Notes: generated from the letters alone by a model not told the origin. Positions 1-9,430 are shown, counted from the first letter of the stretch. The stretch is 64,000 nt of DNA from Nitrospira sp. (GCA_002634385.1 NSJL01000010.1:1-64000); one strand, 5' to 3'. Numbers and translations are program-made.

Positions 1-300
1 CTCCCGGCTCCACTGCATTGTCGGCCTCTCCTTCCAGAGCGTATCCCCTGCTTATCATACCTTTTTGTCCCTCCGGTGACCAGTTTCTTTTAGAAAGAAT
101 CCCTGCTGCCCCGGGGATCAGGGGCTCGCAAAGAAAGAGTCCTCCCCTTAGCCCCTCACCCAAGGACACCTGTTCAGAATCGTCCTTCCCCTCTCTGTTT
201 TCCCCCTCCCCTGAGAGCTTCTTTGCGCCATCCGTTTTGATTGTGCCAGGGCCTGTGTGAACCCATTGAGTTTTTTCTGCGATTTCTATTAGGATAATAG
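1..300. other. Intergenic region upstream of HAD phosphatase
   Basis: No gene is supported here. The stretch is C/T-rich, and the one open frame (18-260) has low-complexity Ser/Pro content. Bases 116-179 are one copy of a dispersed repeat that recurs at 28689-28761. AGGATAA at 291-297 can serve as the ribosome binding site of the next gene. Confidence 0.6.
116..179 (+). repeat. Dispersed repeat, copy A
   Basis: It shares, in the same order and orientation, GATCAGGG, the 15-mer CTCGCAAAGAAAGAG, CCCCTCACC and TTCAGAA with 28689-28761. The intervening bases differ, so it is an old or degenerate non-coding repeat family. Confidence 0.6.
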
Positions 301-954
301 ATGTCTCTCAGGCTGATCATCTTCGACCTGGACGGAACACTCATCGATTCGAGCCCGGATATAGCCGATGCAATCAATTATGCGATCGATCCATACGGGC
401 TTCCCCCTATCTCTGTTGAAGAGACGATCGGGTTGGTGGGCGAGGGTGTTTCCCGCCTTATGGAGAAGCTGATCGAGCGGGAAGGAATCCCTGCAGACAA
501 GGATCTCCTGGTTGGAAGATTCCTTGAGTACTATTCGGCACATCTGGTCGATAAGACTATGGTGTATCCCGGGGTTCGGGAAACCCTGGAACAGCTGGCC
601 GTCTACAAGAAGGCGGTGATTTCGAACAAACGGGAGAGTCTTTCAGGGGCGATCCTGCAGAAACTGGGACTTGCTCCGTACCTGGATATCGTTGTGGGAA
701 GTGATACCACGCGGGAGCGCAAGCCCTCTCCCGTGCCGGTCCTCTATGTGCTCTCGCACCTCGGAGTGAGCCCGGAAGAGGCGGTAATGGTGGGAGACAG
801 CAACTACGATATTGAAGCGGGCAGGGCTGCGGGTGTCAGAACGGTCGCCGTCACCTACGGGTACCGGCCGGTGAGTTTTCTGAAAGGCGCAGACTTTATC
901 ATAGATTCCCTGTCTGCATTGCCGGATATTGCAGGGAAGTTGTCTGCGACCTGA
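301..954 (+). CDS. HAD-superfamily phosphatase, phosphoglycolate phosphatase-like
   Basis: This is a cytosolic HAD hydrolase of 217 aa, the usual length of Gph/PpaX phosphatases that remove phosphate from phosphoglycolate or related small phosphoesters. All four HAD motifs are visible: FDLDGT at residues 8-13 with the nucleophilic Asp9, AVISNK (motif II), a Lys in the RKPSP stretch (motif III) and MVGDSNYD (motif IV). The start ATG follows AGGATAA. It lies 99 bp before cooC on the same strand. The true substrate cannot be read from the sequence, and a pyrophosphatase of the PpaX type is the main alternative. Confidence 0.88.
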   Translation: MSLRLIIFDLDGTLIDSSPDIADAINYAIDPYGLPPISVEETIGLVGEGVSRLMEKLIEREGIPADKDLLVGRFLEYYSAHLVDKTMVYPGVRETLEQLAVYKKAVISNKRESLSGAILQKLGLAPYLDIVVGSDTTRERKPSPVPVLYVLSHLGVSPEEAVMVGDSNYDIEAGRAAGVRTVAVTYGYRPVSFLKGADFIIDSLSALPDIAGKLSAT

Positions 955-1053
955 GGCGGACGCCTCTTGAAGGGGGCAGGGGGGCTTTTGATCCCCTTTC
1001 TGCCGTTTGCTCCGTGCGGTGCCGCGGCTGTTTTTTACTTTGGGAGGAAGTAC

Positions 1054-1821
1054 ATGGCGTTTACCATTGCTTTTGCGGGGAAAGGCGGTACGGGCAAGAC
1101 GAGCCTTGCGGGCCTTACCATAAAATACCTGATCGGCAGGAGACGGGGGCCTGTTCTCGCCGTTGATGCGGACAGCAATTCATGTCTCAATGAGGCCCTC
1201 GGCCTCGAAATCCATGCGACCATCGGAAAGCTCAGGGAGGAGTCCCTGCAGGCCGTGCGGAGCGGCGGTGAGAGGCCCGGCGGAATGTCCATGGAGCAGT
1301 TGTTCGACTACCAGGTGCAACAGTCTATTATAGAGTCCCAGGGGTTCGATCTGATGGTGATGGGGAGGCCCGAGGGACCCGGCTGCTATTGCGCGGCAAA
1401 CAACATCATCAGGAAATATACGGACCTGCTGTCCGATAAGTACCCCTATGTTGTGATCGATAATGAGGCCGGTATGGAGCACCTGAGCAGGAGGACCACC
1501 CATCAGATCGACCTGCTGATCATTGTAAGCGATCCGACGGTAAAGGGTGTTCTCACCGCTAAGAGAATTAACGAACTGGTGGATGAGCTGCAGCTTGCGG
1601 TGGAGAGGCGGGTTCTCATTATCAACAGAGTGACCGGCATCGGGAGTGAAGAGCTCAGGAAGATGGCGGAGCAGTCGAATATCAGCATTGCAGGGCTTGT
1701 ACCGCAGGACGAGATGGTATCCAAATTCGATCTGGAAGGAAAACCTGTTTTTCGTCTCCCGGATGATGCACGGTCTGTTCAGGCAGTGTTTGGGATTCTC
1801 GACACGCTGCAGATACCCTGA
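1054..1821 (+). CDS. cooC: CO dehydrogenase maturation ATPase CooC
   Basis: This is a 255 aa MinD/ParA-type ATPase that helps insert nickel into the C-cluster of CO dehydrogenase. The deviant Walker A GKGGTGKT begins at residue 9, and a CYC motif sits in GPGCYCAAN, matching the Cys pair by which CooC dimers bind metal. A longer frame opens upstream at 967, but the ATG at 1054 is preceded by TGGGAGGAAG and starts exactly at the conserved hydrophobic strand before the P-loop, so this start was chosen. The gene precedes the acs operon, fitting its role in maturing the CooS and perhaps AcsB made there. Confidence 0.92.
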   Translation: MAFTIAFAGKGGTGKTSLAGLTIKYLIGRRRGPVLAVDADSNSCLNEALGLEIHATIGKLREESLQAVRSGGERPGGMSMEQLFDYQVQQSIIESQGFDLMVMGRPEGPGCYCAANNIIRKYTDLLSDKYPYVVIDNEAGMEHLSRRTTHQIDLLIIVSDPTVKGVLTAKRINELVDELQLAVERRVLIINRVTGIGSEELRKMAEQSNISIAGLVPQDEMVSKFDLEGKPVFRLPDDARSVQAVFGILDTLQIP

Positions 1822-1967
1822 AAGCGAAGCGTATCTGTCTGGAAGCGCTCACCCGTCAAGAAAATGACGTGGCTGGAGCATTAGTAGTCAGAGAATGAGC
1901 TAAGCCGGGAGAAACAATAGATAATTTTATGAAAATCGATGTTTCTGCTTTACTTGATTTGGAAATT

Positions 1968-1988
1968 TATGTTACTGTTGGTAACATA
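1968..1988. promoter_or_regulatory. Palindromic operator candidate upstream of acsE
   Basis: It is a perfect inverted repeat, TATGTTAC and GTAACATA, around a 5-base spacer, 38 bp before the acsE start. Its core TGTTAC-N5-GTAACA is repeated at 9514-9530 before the nuoE-like gene, which suggests one regulator for both operons. The regulator is not identified. Confidence 0.55.
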
Positions 1989-2026
1989 GGTTTTTCTTAT
2001 AGCCATTTTTTTGAAAGGAGACGGGT

Positions 2027-2809
2027 ATGCTGATTATCGGTGAGAAGTTGAGCATTATTGCCAAGAGAGTGCGGGAAGCGATGATGAACAAGGACAAGGG
2101 ACCCATTCAGGAGATCGCGACCAACCAGTGGAAACAGGGGGCGGGCATGATCGATGCCAATATCGGTCCTGCGGAAGACGGCGGAGAAGAGTTGATGCAA
2201 TGGATGGTGACCACCATTCAAGAAGTGGTTCCCCTTCCCATTTGTCTCGATACCACGAATTTCAAGGCGGTGGAAGCAGGGCTGCAGGTGCATAATAATG
2301 AGTGGGGAAGGCCTCTCATCAATTCCACCTCCAACGATCCCGAGCGCTTTCCGATGATGGAGATCGCAGCAAAATATAATGCTCAGATCATCGGTCTCAC
2401 CGTGGGGAAGGGCGGACTGCCCGCCGATGCCGAGGAGCGCGCCGCCATTGCGGCCGAGATCATGGCGAGGGCGATGGAATACGGTATTCCCCTCGAGGAT
2501 CTCTATCTCGATCCCCTCGTCCTGCAGATAGCCACCTCGCAGGACCATGCGCTCCATGTGATAAAGTCGGTGAAGATGTTCCAGGAACTGAACGATCCCG
2601 CCATGAAGACGGTGGTGGGTCTGAGCAATATCTCCAACGGCTGCCCCAAGGCGCTGAGGCCCATCCTCAACAAGTACTACCTCACACTCCTTACCTATGA
2701 GGGACTTACCGCGGCCATCGCAGACCCCCACGAAGTGGCGGAAACAGTAAAAACGACCGATGTGATAATGGGAAAGACCCTTTATGCACATTCCTATCTT
2801 GAAATGTAG
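2027..2809 (+). CDS. acsE: 5-methyltetrahydrofolate:corrinoid/Fe-S protein methyltransferase
   Basis: AcsE transfers the methyl group of methyl-tetrahydrofolate to the cobalt of the corrinoid iron-sulfur protein AcsCD, joining the methyl and carbonyl branches of the Wood-Ljungdahl pathway. The 260 aa protein is a single pterin-binding TIM barrel of normal length. Recognisable are the start MLIIGEKLS, the DANIGPAEDGG strand, the CLDTTN segment and the NSTSND segment. AAAGGAGAC precedes the ATG. It is first of five tightly spaced genes acsE-acsD-acsC-acsB-cooS. Confidence 0.95.
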   Translation: MLIIGEKLSIIAKRVREAMMNKDKGPIQEIATNQWKQGAGMIDANIGPAEDGGEELMQWMVTTIQEVVPLPICLDTTNFKAVEAGLQVHNNEWGRPLINSTSNDPERFPMMEIAAKYNAQIIGLTVGKGGLPADAEERAAIAAEIMARAMEYGIPLEDLYLDPLVLQIATSQDHALHVIKSVKMFQELNDPAMKTVVGLSNISNGCPKALRPILNKYYLTLLTYEGLTAAIADPHEVAETVKTTDVIMGKTLYAHSYLEM

Positions 2810-2821
2810 GAGGATGACATC

Positions 2822-3760
2822 ATGGCTTTTGTGGCTCCAAAAGAGACGTATTCGGGTAAAGTTTTCGAAGTCGCCATAGGGACGGACAAACCGGTTATTT
2901 TCGGGGGTGAGAATGTCCTCCCTTTCCACTCTTTCGAAGGGAATGTGCCTGCCAGGCCGGTTGTTGCCTTTGAGGTGCAGGACACGGCTCCCGGGGACTG
3001 GCCGGAAACGGTGAAAAAGGCGTATGAAGGGGTATCGGGTGACCCGGTCACCTGGGCGAAGCACTGCCAGGATACCCTTGGTGCGAAAGCGATCGCGCTC
3101 AGGCTTATCGGTACCCACCCCGACAGGGAAAACCGCTCGCCTGAAGAAGCGGCAAAAACCGTGCGGGATGTCCTCGCCGCCATCGATATCCCTCTTATCA
3201 TCCTGGGCAGCAACAATGTGGAGAAGGATTCTGCCGTGCTGGTCGCTGTCGCCGAAGCGGCCAAGGACAAGAACTGCATTATCGGAAAGGCCCAGGAGGC
3301 AAACTACAAAACCATTGCCGCAGCTGCCATGGCGAACAACCATAAGCTGATCGCCATGTCCGAGCTGGATATCAACCTCTCGAAGCAGCTCAATATCCTC
3401 ATCACCCAGATGGGGTTCGATAAAGAGAAGCTGATCACCGATCCCATGTGCTCTGCCCTGGGCTACGGTCTCGAATACACCTACTCGGTCATGGAGAGGA
3501 TACGCCTTGCAGCGCTGACCCAGAACGACGCCACCATGCAGCAGCCCATGCTCGGCGATGTGGGCATGTATGTATGGAAGGTGAAGGAAACCCAGGCCCC
3601 CGAGGCGGATCTCCCGCAGTGGGGCTCTCTTGCGGAGAGGGGAATAGCGTGGGAAGCGGCGACCGCGGGCAGCTTGGTGCTTGCGGGCGCGGAGCTCCTC
3701 ATCATGAGGCATCCGGAAGCAGTCAAGGCAGTCGAAAAATTCGTTGACGAGTTACTATAA
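2822..3760 (+). CDS. acsD: Corrinoid/Fe-S protein small subunit (acetyl-CoA decarbonylase/synthase delta)
   Basis: AcsD is the small subunit of the corrinoid iron-sulfur protein, which carries the methyl group from AcsE to acetyl-CoA synthase. The 312 aa length and TIM-barrel-type sequence (PVIFGGENVLPFHSFEG near residue 25, the DPMCSALGYGLEYTYS stretch near residue 207) match CdhD/AcsD. AGGAGGATGACATC lies directly before the ATG, and only 12 bp separate it from acsE. It acts as a heterodimer with AcsC, encoded next. Confidence 0.95.
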   Translation: MAFVAPKETYSGKVFEVAIGTDKPVIFGGENVLPFHSFEGNVPARPVVAFEVQDTAPGDWPETVKKAYEGVSGDPVTWAKHCQDTLGAKAIALRLIGTHPDRENRSPEEAAKTVRDVLAAIDIPLIILGSNNVEKDSAVLVAVAEAAKDKNCIIGKAQEANYKTIAAAAMANNHKLIAMSELDINLSKQLNILITQMGFDKEKLITDPMCSALGYGLEYTYSVMERIRLAALTQNDATMQQPMLGDVGMYVWKVKETQAPEADLPQWGSLAERGIAWEAATAGSLVLAGAELLIMRHPEAVKAVEKFVDELL

Positions 3761-3773
3761 GGGAGGAACAGCT

Positions 3774-5111
3774 ATGGCTCTGACAGGCGTTGAAATATTC
3801 AAATTACTTCCGAAGACCAATTGTAAGAAGTGCGGGCATCCCACCTGCCTCGCCTTTGCGATGAAGCTTGCCCAGAGGCAGGCATCCCTCGATTCGTGTC
3901 CCGATGTATCCGAAGAGGCGAAAAAACTCCTGGGTGAGGCATCGGCCCCTCCCGTAAGGCCCATCACCCTCGGCACCGGCGATAAAGCGGTGAAGATGGG
4001 TGAAGAGACCGTTCTCTTCCGGCACGAGAAGAAGTTCGTGAACCCCTGCGCCCTCGCCGTGGAGGTGAAGGATACCCTTTCCGATGACGAAATCGGCAGG
4101 CTTGTGGAAGAGGTGCTTGCCTCGGAGATCGACAGGGTCGGACAGAAGCTGCGGATCGACGCCCTCTTCCTCAGCAACGCATCCGGAGACGCCGGGAAGT
4201 TTGAAAGCGTTGCGAAGGCTGTTGCGGCGAAGGCGCCCGCGGTTCCCCTGATCCTCTCCACCTCCAATGCAGCGGCCGCGGAAGCGGCCCTGAAGGCCGT
4301 CGCCGACAAGAAGCCCCTCCTCTACGGAGCGGACGAATCCAATGCGGATGCAATGGCGGCGCTGGCGAAGAATTACAAGGTCTCCCTCGGCGTCGTCGGC
4401 AAAGGGCTTGATGCGCTGCCCTCCCTTACCGAAAAGATCAAGGGCCTCGGCGTAGAGGACATGGTGATCGACTCCGGAGCGAGAACCGCCAAGGAGATCA
4501 TCGAGAACAATACTCTCATCAGGCGTGCCGCGATCAAGAAGAACTTCAAGGCCCTGGGCTATCCGGTGATCACTCTTGCGCAGAGGGACGACACGATGCT
4601 CGAAATGCTCATCGCCTCCCTGGGAATCGCCAAGTACTCCTCCATCGTTGTCACGAGCAGCATCGAGAAGTGGAAGAGCCTTGCCCTCTTCACCCTGAGA
4701 CAGAACATTTACACCGATCCTCAGGTGCCGATGCAGGTGGAGCAGAAGATCTATACCATCGGGGAGACCGACGCCGAATCCCCCCTGATGATCACCTCGA
4801 ATTTTTCCCTTACCTACTTCATCCTTTCGGGTGAAGTGGAAAACAGCAAGGTGCCGACCCGGCTCGCAGTCCTTGACTGCGAGGGCCTGTCGGTATTGAC
4901 GGCATGGGCGGCGGGAAAGTTCACTGCCTCCAAGATCGCTGCGTTTATCCAGGAGAGCGGTATCGGGGATGAGCTCAAGAACAAAGAGCTGATCATTCCC
5001 GGGTACGTTGCCATCCTCAGCGGTGCCATCGAAGAGAAGCTTCCCGGCTGGAAAATTACCGTCGGCCCCAGGGAGGCGAATGGAGTGCCCGCTTTCCTGA
5101 AATCGCGGTAG
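3774..5111 (+). CDS. acsC: Corrinoid/Fe-S protein large subunit (acetyl-CoA decarbonylase/synthase gamma)
   Basis: AcsC (445 aa) binds the [4Fe-4S] cluster and the B12 cofactor of the methyl carrier. The N-terminal cluster Cys residues 17, 20, 25 and 42 are spaced exactly as in characterised acetogenic AcsC. They are followed by a TIM barrel and a C-terminal corrinoid-binding region ending in TVGPREANGVPAFLKS. A frame opens at 3744, but GGGAGGAACAGCT before the ATG at 3774 fixes the start. It lies 13 bp after acsD. A hairpin overlaps its stop codon. Confidence 0.95.
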   Translation: MALTGVEIFKLLPKTNCKKCGHPTCLAFAMKLAQRQASLDSCPDVSEEAKKLLGEASAPPVRPITLGTGDKAVKMGEETVLFRHEKKFVNPCALAVEVKDTLSDDEIGRLVEEVLASEIDRVGQKLRIDALFLSNASGDAGKFESVAKAVAAKAPAVPLILSTSNAAAAEAALKAVADKKPLLYGADESNADAMAALAKNYKVSLGVVGKGLDALPSLTEKIKGLGVEDMVIDSGARTAKEIIENNTLIRRAAIKKNFKALGYPVITLAQRDDTMLEMLIASLGIAKYSSIVVTSSIEKWKSLALFTLRQNIYTDPQVPMQVEQKIYTIGETDAESPLMITSNFSLTYFILSGEVENSKVPTRLAVLDCEGLSVLTAWAAGKFTASKIAAFIQESGIGDELKNKELIIPGYVAILSGAIEEKLPGWKITVGPREANGVPAFLKSR

Positions 5112-5124
5112 CAATGGCTACCGC
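5105..5124 (+). promoter_or_regulatory. Hairpin between acsC and acsB
   Basis: GCGGTAGC and GCTACCGC form an 8-bp stem with an AATG loop, overlapping the acsC stop codon. No T-run follows, so it is not a classical terminator. It could be a processing or stability element. A TATAAT at 5155-5160 lies between it and acsB. Confidence 0.45.
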
Positions 5125-5180
5125 CGTAAATAAACTAATGTGTGATAATGAACCTATAATGTGGCACAGGAGGTCAGTCT

Positions 5181-7379
5181 ATGTCTAAGTTGATAGCCAC
5201 TGCAGCTATAAGGGGTGCGAATACGCTTGTAGCGCAGGCCGAAGAGATGCTGGAAAAGGCGATAGCCGAAAAGGGGAAGGACTTCGCCTTCGAGTTTCCG
5301 GATACAGCATTCAATCTTCCCATGATCTATGCAATGACCGGTTTTGCGGTAAAGACCCTTGGCGATATGAAGGTCGCCCTCGGCTTCGCCCGGGAGCTTC
5401 AGCATCCCGAGCCGGATGAGACATTATGGAAGCCCTATCTCGGCGAGGCCCTCGATTCGGGGATGGCGACGCTCTTTGCAGAAGAGATTATCCTCGCCAT
5501 CAGGTATATCAACGGCCTCGAACCCTGCAAAGATCCCGAAACGGGGTATGTGTACAACGGATTCATTACCGACACCATTCAGAGGAACCTCGGTATCCAG
5601 CTCGTGGACGGTACCATGCCGGGTTTTGCGGCTATTATCGGCGCGGCGCCCACCGACGATATCGCGGTGAGCATCGTGCGGGAGCTCCAGGAGAAGAACA
5701 TTCTCACCTTCCTCTCCGGCCAGAGCAATGGCGACAGTGTCACCAAGCAGCTCCTGCGGAAGGGAGTCGAGCTGGGATGGGATTCCCGGATCGTCCCCCT
5801 CGGACCCGACACCGAGCATACGCTCTACGCCCTCGACTGGGCTATCAGGGCTTCCCTCATCTTCGGTGCAAAGAAGCCGGGCGACTTCAGGGAGCACCTG
5901 AAGTACCAGAAGGACAGGGTGTTCGCCTTCGCTATCGTCCTCGGCGAGCTGGACGATATAAAATGGACCACCGGGGCGGGCGCCATCAATATGGGCTTTC
6001 CTGCCATTGCGGATACGAACGTTCCCGTTATCCATCCCACCGGCGTGTGTACGTATGAGGAGGTTGACAGGGAACTCGATCATTCCAAGATCGTCCAGAA
6101 GGCCATCGAGATGAGGGGCCTCAAGATCATCGTGGAGAAGCCGCCCATTCCTGTCTCCTACGGCCCTGCCTTCGAAGGAGAGAGAATCAGGAAAGAGGAC
6201 ACCTTTATCGAGTTCGGAGGCCAGAGGACTCCCTCCTTCGAGTGGGTAAAAATGGTGGAGCTCGACGAAATAGAGGACAACAAGGTCATCATCAAGGGGG
6301 AGAACTGGCAGGAACAGTATGAGAAAGGCGGCAAGCTGCCTCTTGGCATGGTGATCGAGGTGGCGGGCCGGAAGATGCAAAAGGACTTCGAGTCGGTCAT
6401 CGAAAGGAAGATCCACCATAACATCAACGAGGCCCAGGGCGTGTGGCACATGGGACAGCGCGATATCAACTGGATCAGGATCAGCAACAACGCGAAGAAG
6501 GAAGGGTTTACCCTCGAGCATCTCGGTATTATCCAGGCGACCCTTACCCACAGCCGTTTCCGGTCCATTGTCGATAAAGTGCAGGTCACCCTTTACATCG
6601 GCGAGGAAGAGGTAAAGAAGGTCCAGGAAGAGGCGAGGGCCGCGTACCGCGAGCGCGACCACCGGCTCGGGAGCCTCACGGACGAGGCGGTCGACACCTT
6701 CTACTCCTGCCTGCTCTGCCAGTCCTTTGCCCCCTCCCATGTCTGTGTCATCACTCCCGAGAGGCTCGGTCTCTGCGGCGCCTACAACTGGCTCGACGGC
6801 AAGGCCGCGTTCGAGATCGACCCCACCGGCGGCAACCAGCCCATTACGAAGGGGGAACTCCTCGATGCCAAATACGGCAGGTACACCGGCGTGGATGAGT
6901 ACCTCAAGAAGGCTTCGGGCGGTGCGGTCGAGACACTGAACCTTTACACCATCATGGAAAACCCCATGACCTCCTGCGGATGCTTCGAGTGTATCGTTGC
7001 CATCATCCCGGAGGCCAACGGAGTTATGATCGTAAACAGGGGCGCAACCGGAATGACCCCTATCGGCATGAAATTTTCCACTCTCGCCGGTACCGTGGGC
7101 GGCGGCGCGCAGACCCCCGGATTCATGGGCATCGGGGTGAACTTCATCTCCAGTAAGAAGTTCCTCTTCGGCGACGGAGGGATCAAGAGGATCGTCTGGA
7201 TGCCCAAGGGGTTGAAGGAGAGAATCAAGGACGACTTCACTAAGCTGGCGGCAGCCGAGGGCGTTCCCGATCTCCTCGACAAGATTGCGGATGAAACCAT
7301 TTGCGAGGATTCCGAGAAGCTGGTGGAGTATCTCACCCAGGTGGGCCACCCTGCCCTGGAAATGGAATCCATCATTTAG
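5181..7379 (+). CDS. acsB: CO-methylating acetyl-CoA synthase
   Basis: AcsB condenses CO, the methyl group from AcsCD and coenzyme A into acetyl-CoA at its Ni-Ni-[4Fe-4S] A-cluster. The 732 aa length equals full-length bacterial enzymes that keep the N-terminal CODH-contacting domain. A-cluster cysteines are visible at 510, 513, 522 and 532 (CLLC...HVC...GLCG) and at 599, 601 and 604 (SCGCFEC). This is the same spacing as the Moorella enzyme, shifted by four. CACAGGAGGTC precedes the ATG. The cooS gene follows after 9 bp, consistent with a CODH/ACS complex. Confidence 0.97.
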   Translation: MSKLIATAAIRGANTLVAQAEEMLEKAIAEKGKDFAFEFPDTAFNLPMIYAMTGFAVKTLGDMKVALGFARELQHPEPDETLWKPYLGEALDSGMATLFAEEIILAIRYINGLEPCKDPETGYVYNGFITDTIQRNLGIQLVDGTMPGFAAIIGAAPTDDIAVSIVRELQEKNILTFLSGQSNGDSVTKQLLRKGVELGWDSRIVPLGPDTEHTLYALDWAIRASLIFGAKKPGDFREHLKYQKDRVFAFAIVLGELDDIKWTTGAGAINMGFPAIADTNVPVIHPTGVCTYEEVDRELDHSKIVQKAIEMRGLKIIVEKPPIPVSYGPAFEGERIRKEDTFIEFGGQRTPSFEWVKMVELDEIEDNKVIIKGENWQEQYEKGGKLPLGMVIEVAGRKMQKDFESVIERKIHHNINEAQGVWHMGQRDINWIRISNNAKKEGFTLEHLGIIQATLTHSRFRSIVDKVQVTLYIGEEEVKKVQEEARAAYRERDHRLGSLTDEAVDTFYSCLLCQSFAPSHVCVITPERLGLCGAYNWLDGKAAFEIDPTGGNQPITKGELLDAKYGRYTGVDEYLKKASGGAVETLNLYTIMENPMTSCGCFECIVAIIPEANGVMIVNRGATGMTPIGMKFSTLAGTVGGGAQTPGFMGIGVNFISSKKFLFGDGGIKRIVWMPKGLKERIKDDFTKLAAAEGVPDLLDKIADETICEDSEKLVEYLTQVGHPALEMESII

Positions 7380-7388
7380 GAGGCAGAA

Positions 7389-9371
7389 ATGGCGAAACAG
7401 AAAAGAAGCGGCGATGCGATTGCAGAGAGAATAATAGAATGGGGAATTTCCGAAAAGCTGGAGACCTGCTTTGACAGGGCGGAGAAGATGAAGCCCTGCC
7501 CCATCGGGGAGGTGGGTGCCTGTTGCAAGATGTGCCACATGGGCCCCTGCAGGCTGGTGGGCAGGAACGCGGAAGAGTCGGTAGTCGGCGTGTGCGGAGC
7601 ATCCCTGGCCACCGTAGCGGCGAGAAACTTCGTCCGGATGATCGCCGGCGGTACCGCCGCTCACTCTGACCATTCCCGTGACATGGCCTTCACCCTCCTT
7701 GCGGTCGCCAACGGCGAAACCAGGGACTTCCAGATCACCGACGTACGGAAGCTCTACCGGGTTGCCGGATACCTGGATATCGAATTCGAAGGCAGGCCGG
7801 TGAACGATGTAGCCAGGGATGTGGCTACCACTCTCATCAACGATTTCGGCCAGCAGAAGGGCGAGATCAGCTTTGCCCGGAGGGCCCCCCGGAAGACGCA
7901 GGAAAGATGGAGGAAGTGGGGCGTCGTCCCGCGCGGGATCGACAGGGAGGTGGCCGAAGCCATGCACCGGACCACCATGGGAGTCGACCACGATCCCGAC
8001 CACATCCTCCTCCACGGCCTGCGTACGGCCTTGGCGGACGGGTGGGGTGGCAGCATGATTTCTACGGACGTTACCGATATTCTCTTCGGCACTCCCATGC
8101 CGGTGAAGGCGGAGGCGAGTCTCGGCATCTTCAAAGAGGATGAAGTGAATATCATTGTCCACGGGCACGAGCCCACCCTCTCCGAAAAGATCGTGGATGT
8201 GGTATCGGAGCCCGAGCTCATTGAGTATGCAAAATCAAGGGGCGCCAAGGGCATCAACCTGGGCGGCATGTGCTGTACGGCGAACGAAGTGCTCATGAGG
8301 CACGGGATCCCCACTGCCGGAGGCTTCACGAACCAGGAATTGGGAGTGATGACGGGGCTTATCGATGCGCTTACCGTCGATGTGCAGTGCATCATGCCCG
8401 CGATTACGGAACTCTCGAAGAAGTTCCATACCAAGATCATCACCACTTCGGAGAAGGCGAAGATACCGGGAGCCGTCCATATCGAGTATGACGAGCACCG
8501 GGCGAAGGAGGTTGCACGGGAGATCGTACGGACGGCCATCGACAATTTCCCCAACAGGACGACCAGGGGGAGCCATGTCACCGATAAATTCCCCATGATC
8601 GCGGGATTCTCCCACGAGTACATCGAGTACATGCAGGGGGGGAGGTGGAGGGCATCGTTCCGTCCGCTGAACGACGCGATCATGGCGGGGAGGATCCGCG
8701 GGGTGGTGGGCCTTGCAGGGTGCGACAACCCCCGGGTGACCTCCACGGGCATCCACCGGTACCTGGCATCGGAGCTGATCAGAAACGACGTGCTGATCGT
8801 CTCCACGGGATGCGGGTCTGCCGCGTGCGGGACAGCGGGATGGCTGACGCCGGAGATGGCGTTAGAGCATGCGGGCCCCGGGTTGCGGGAGGTGTGCGAA
8901 GCGATCGGGATCCCTCCCATTCTGCATCTGGGGGCGTGTGTGGACAACTCCCGGATACTGACCATAGCCAGTGCGATGGCGGCAGAGGGGGGACTTTCGG
9001 ATGAGATCGGAGGGATGCCCGCAGTGGGGATAGCCCCGGAGTGGATGTCGGAGAAGGCGATAGCGATCGGAAGCTACTTTGCGGCCTCGGGAGTGCCGGT
9101 GATCTTTGGAGGGGAGTCTCCGGTGGGGGCGAGCAAGGAAGTGACGCGGATCATGACGGAGGTGTGGCTGGAGAGGTTCCGGGGGGCGATGCATTTTGAG
9201 CCTGACCCGGAGAGGATGCTTGCTCTTGCCCTGGGCTATATTGACAAGGCCCGTGAGGCTCTGAAGCTGAAGAAGTACGAGCCGGGCAAGTTCGGGACCG
9301 AGAAGGTCCTCATGGATATGGCTGCCCGCCGCGAAATAGAGAAAGCGGCGAAGCCCCATATCGGCCTTTGA
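7389..9371 (+). CDS. cooS: Anaerobic Ni-Fe carbon monoxide dehydrogenase catalytic subunit
   Basis: This Ni-CODH (AcsA/CooS, 660 aa) interconverts CO2 and CO and feeds CO through an internal tunnel to AcsB. The N-terminus carries the B/D-cluster cysteines (CPIGEVGACCKMC and MGPCR). C-cluster ligand regions follow, including GMCCTANEVLMRHG, the GCDN and STGCGSAACGT segments, and LGACVDNSR. Length and order are normal for a monofunctional catalytic subunit. GGAGGCAGAA precedes the ATG, 9 bp after acsB. Codon choice changes within the gene: roughly 8640-9230 uses GGG/GGA glycine codons far more than the 5' half. A perfect terminator follows. Confidence 0.96.
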   Translation: MAKQKRSGDAIAERIIEWGISEKLETCFDRAEKMKPCPIGEVGACCKMCHMGPCRLVGRNAEESVVGVCGASLATVAARNFVRMIAGGTAAHSDHSRDMAFTLLAVANGETRDFQITDVRKLYRVAGYLDIEFEGRPVNDVARDVATTLINDFGQQKGEISFARRAPRKTQERWRKWGVVPRGIDREVAEAMHRTTMGVDHDPDHILLHGLRTALADGWGGSMISTDVTDILFGTPMPVKAEASLGIFKEDEVNIIVHGHEPTLSEKIVDVVSEPELIEYAKSRGAKGINLGGMCCTANEVLMRHGIPTAGGFTNQELGVMTGLIDALTVDVQCIMPAITELSKKFHTKIITTSEKAKIPGAVHIEYDEHRAKEVAREIVRTAIDNFPNRTTRGSHVTDKFPMIAGFSHEYIEYMQGGRWRASFRPLNDAIMAGRIRGVVGLAGCDNPRVTSTGIHRYLASELIRNDVLIVSTGCGSAACGTAGWLTPEMALEHAGPGLREVCEAIGIPPILHLGACVDNSRILTIASAMAAEGGLSDEIGGMPAVGIAPEWMSEKAIAIGSYFAASGVPVIFGGESPVGASKEVTRIMTEVWLERFRGAMHFEPDPERMLALALGYIDKAREALKLKKYEPGKFGTEKVLMDMAARREIEKAAKPHIGL

Positions 9372-9394
9372 TACTACAAGAATTCAAACGGAGA

Positions 9395-9430
9395 GCGGCG
9401 TAACGACAAGTATCGTTACGCCGCTTTTTT
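9395..9430 (+). terminator. Rho-independent terminator of the acs operon
   Basis: A 12-bp perfect stem (9395-9406 with 9413-9424, CAAGTA loop) is followed by six T. It closes the acsE-cooS unit and insulates it from the nuoE-like operon. Confidence 0.92.

Noticed and set aside
1997-8168. Long minus-strand open frames (up to 914 codons) opposite the acs genes
   Set aside because: They are mirrors of strongly supported plus-strand genes in G+C-rich DNA, have His/Arg/Gly-rich composition, and lack start signals.
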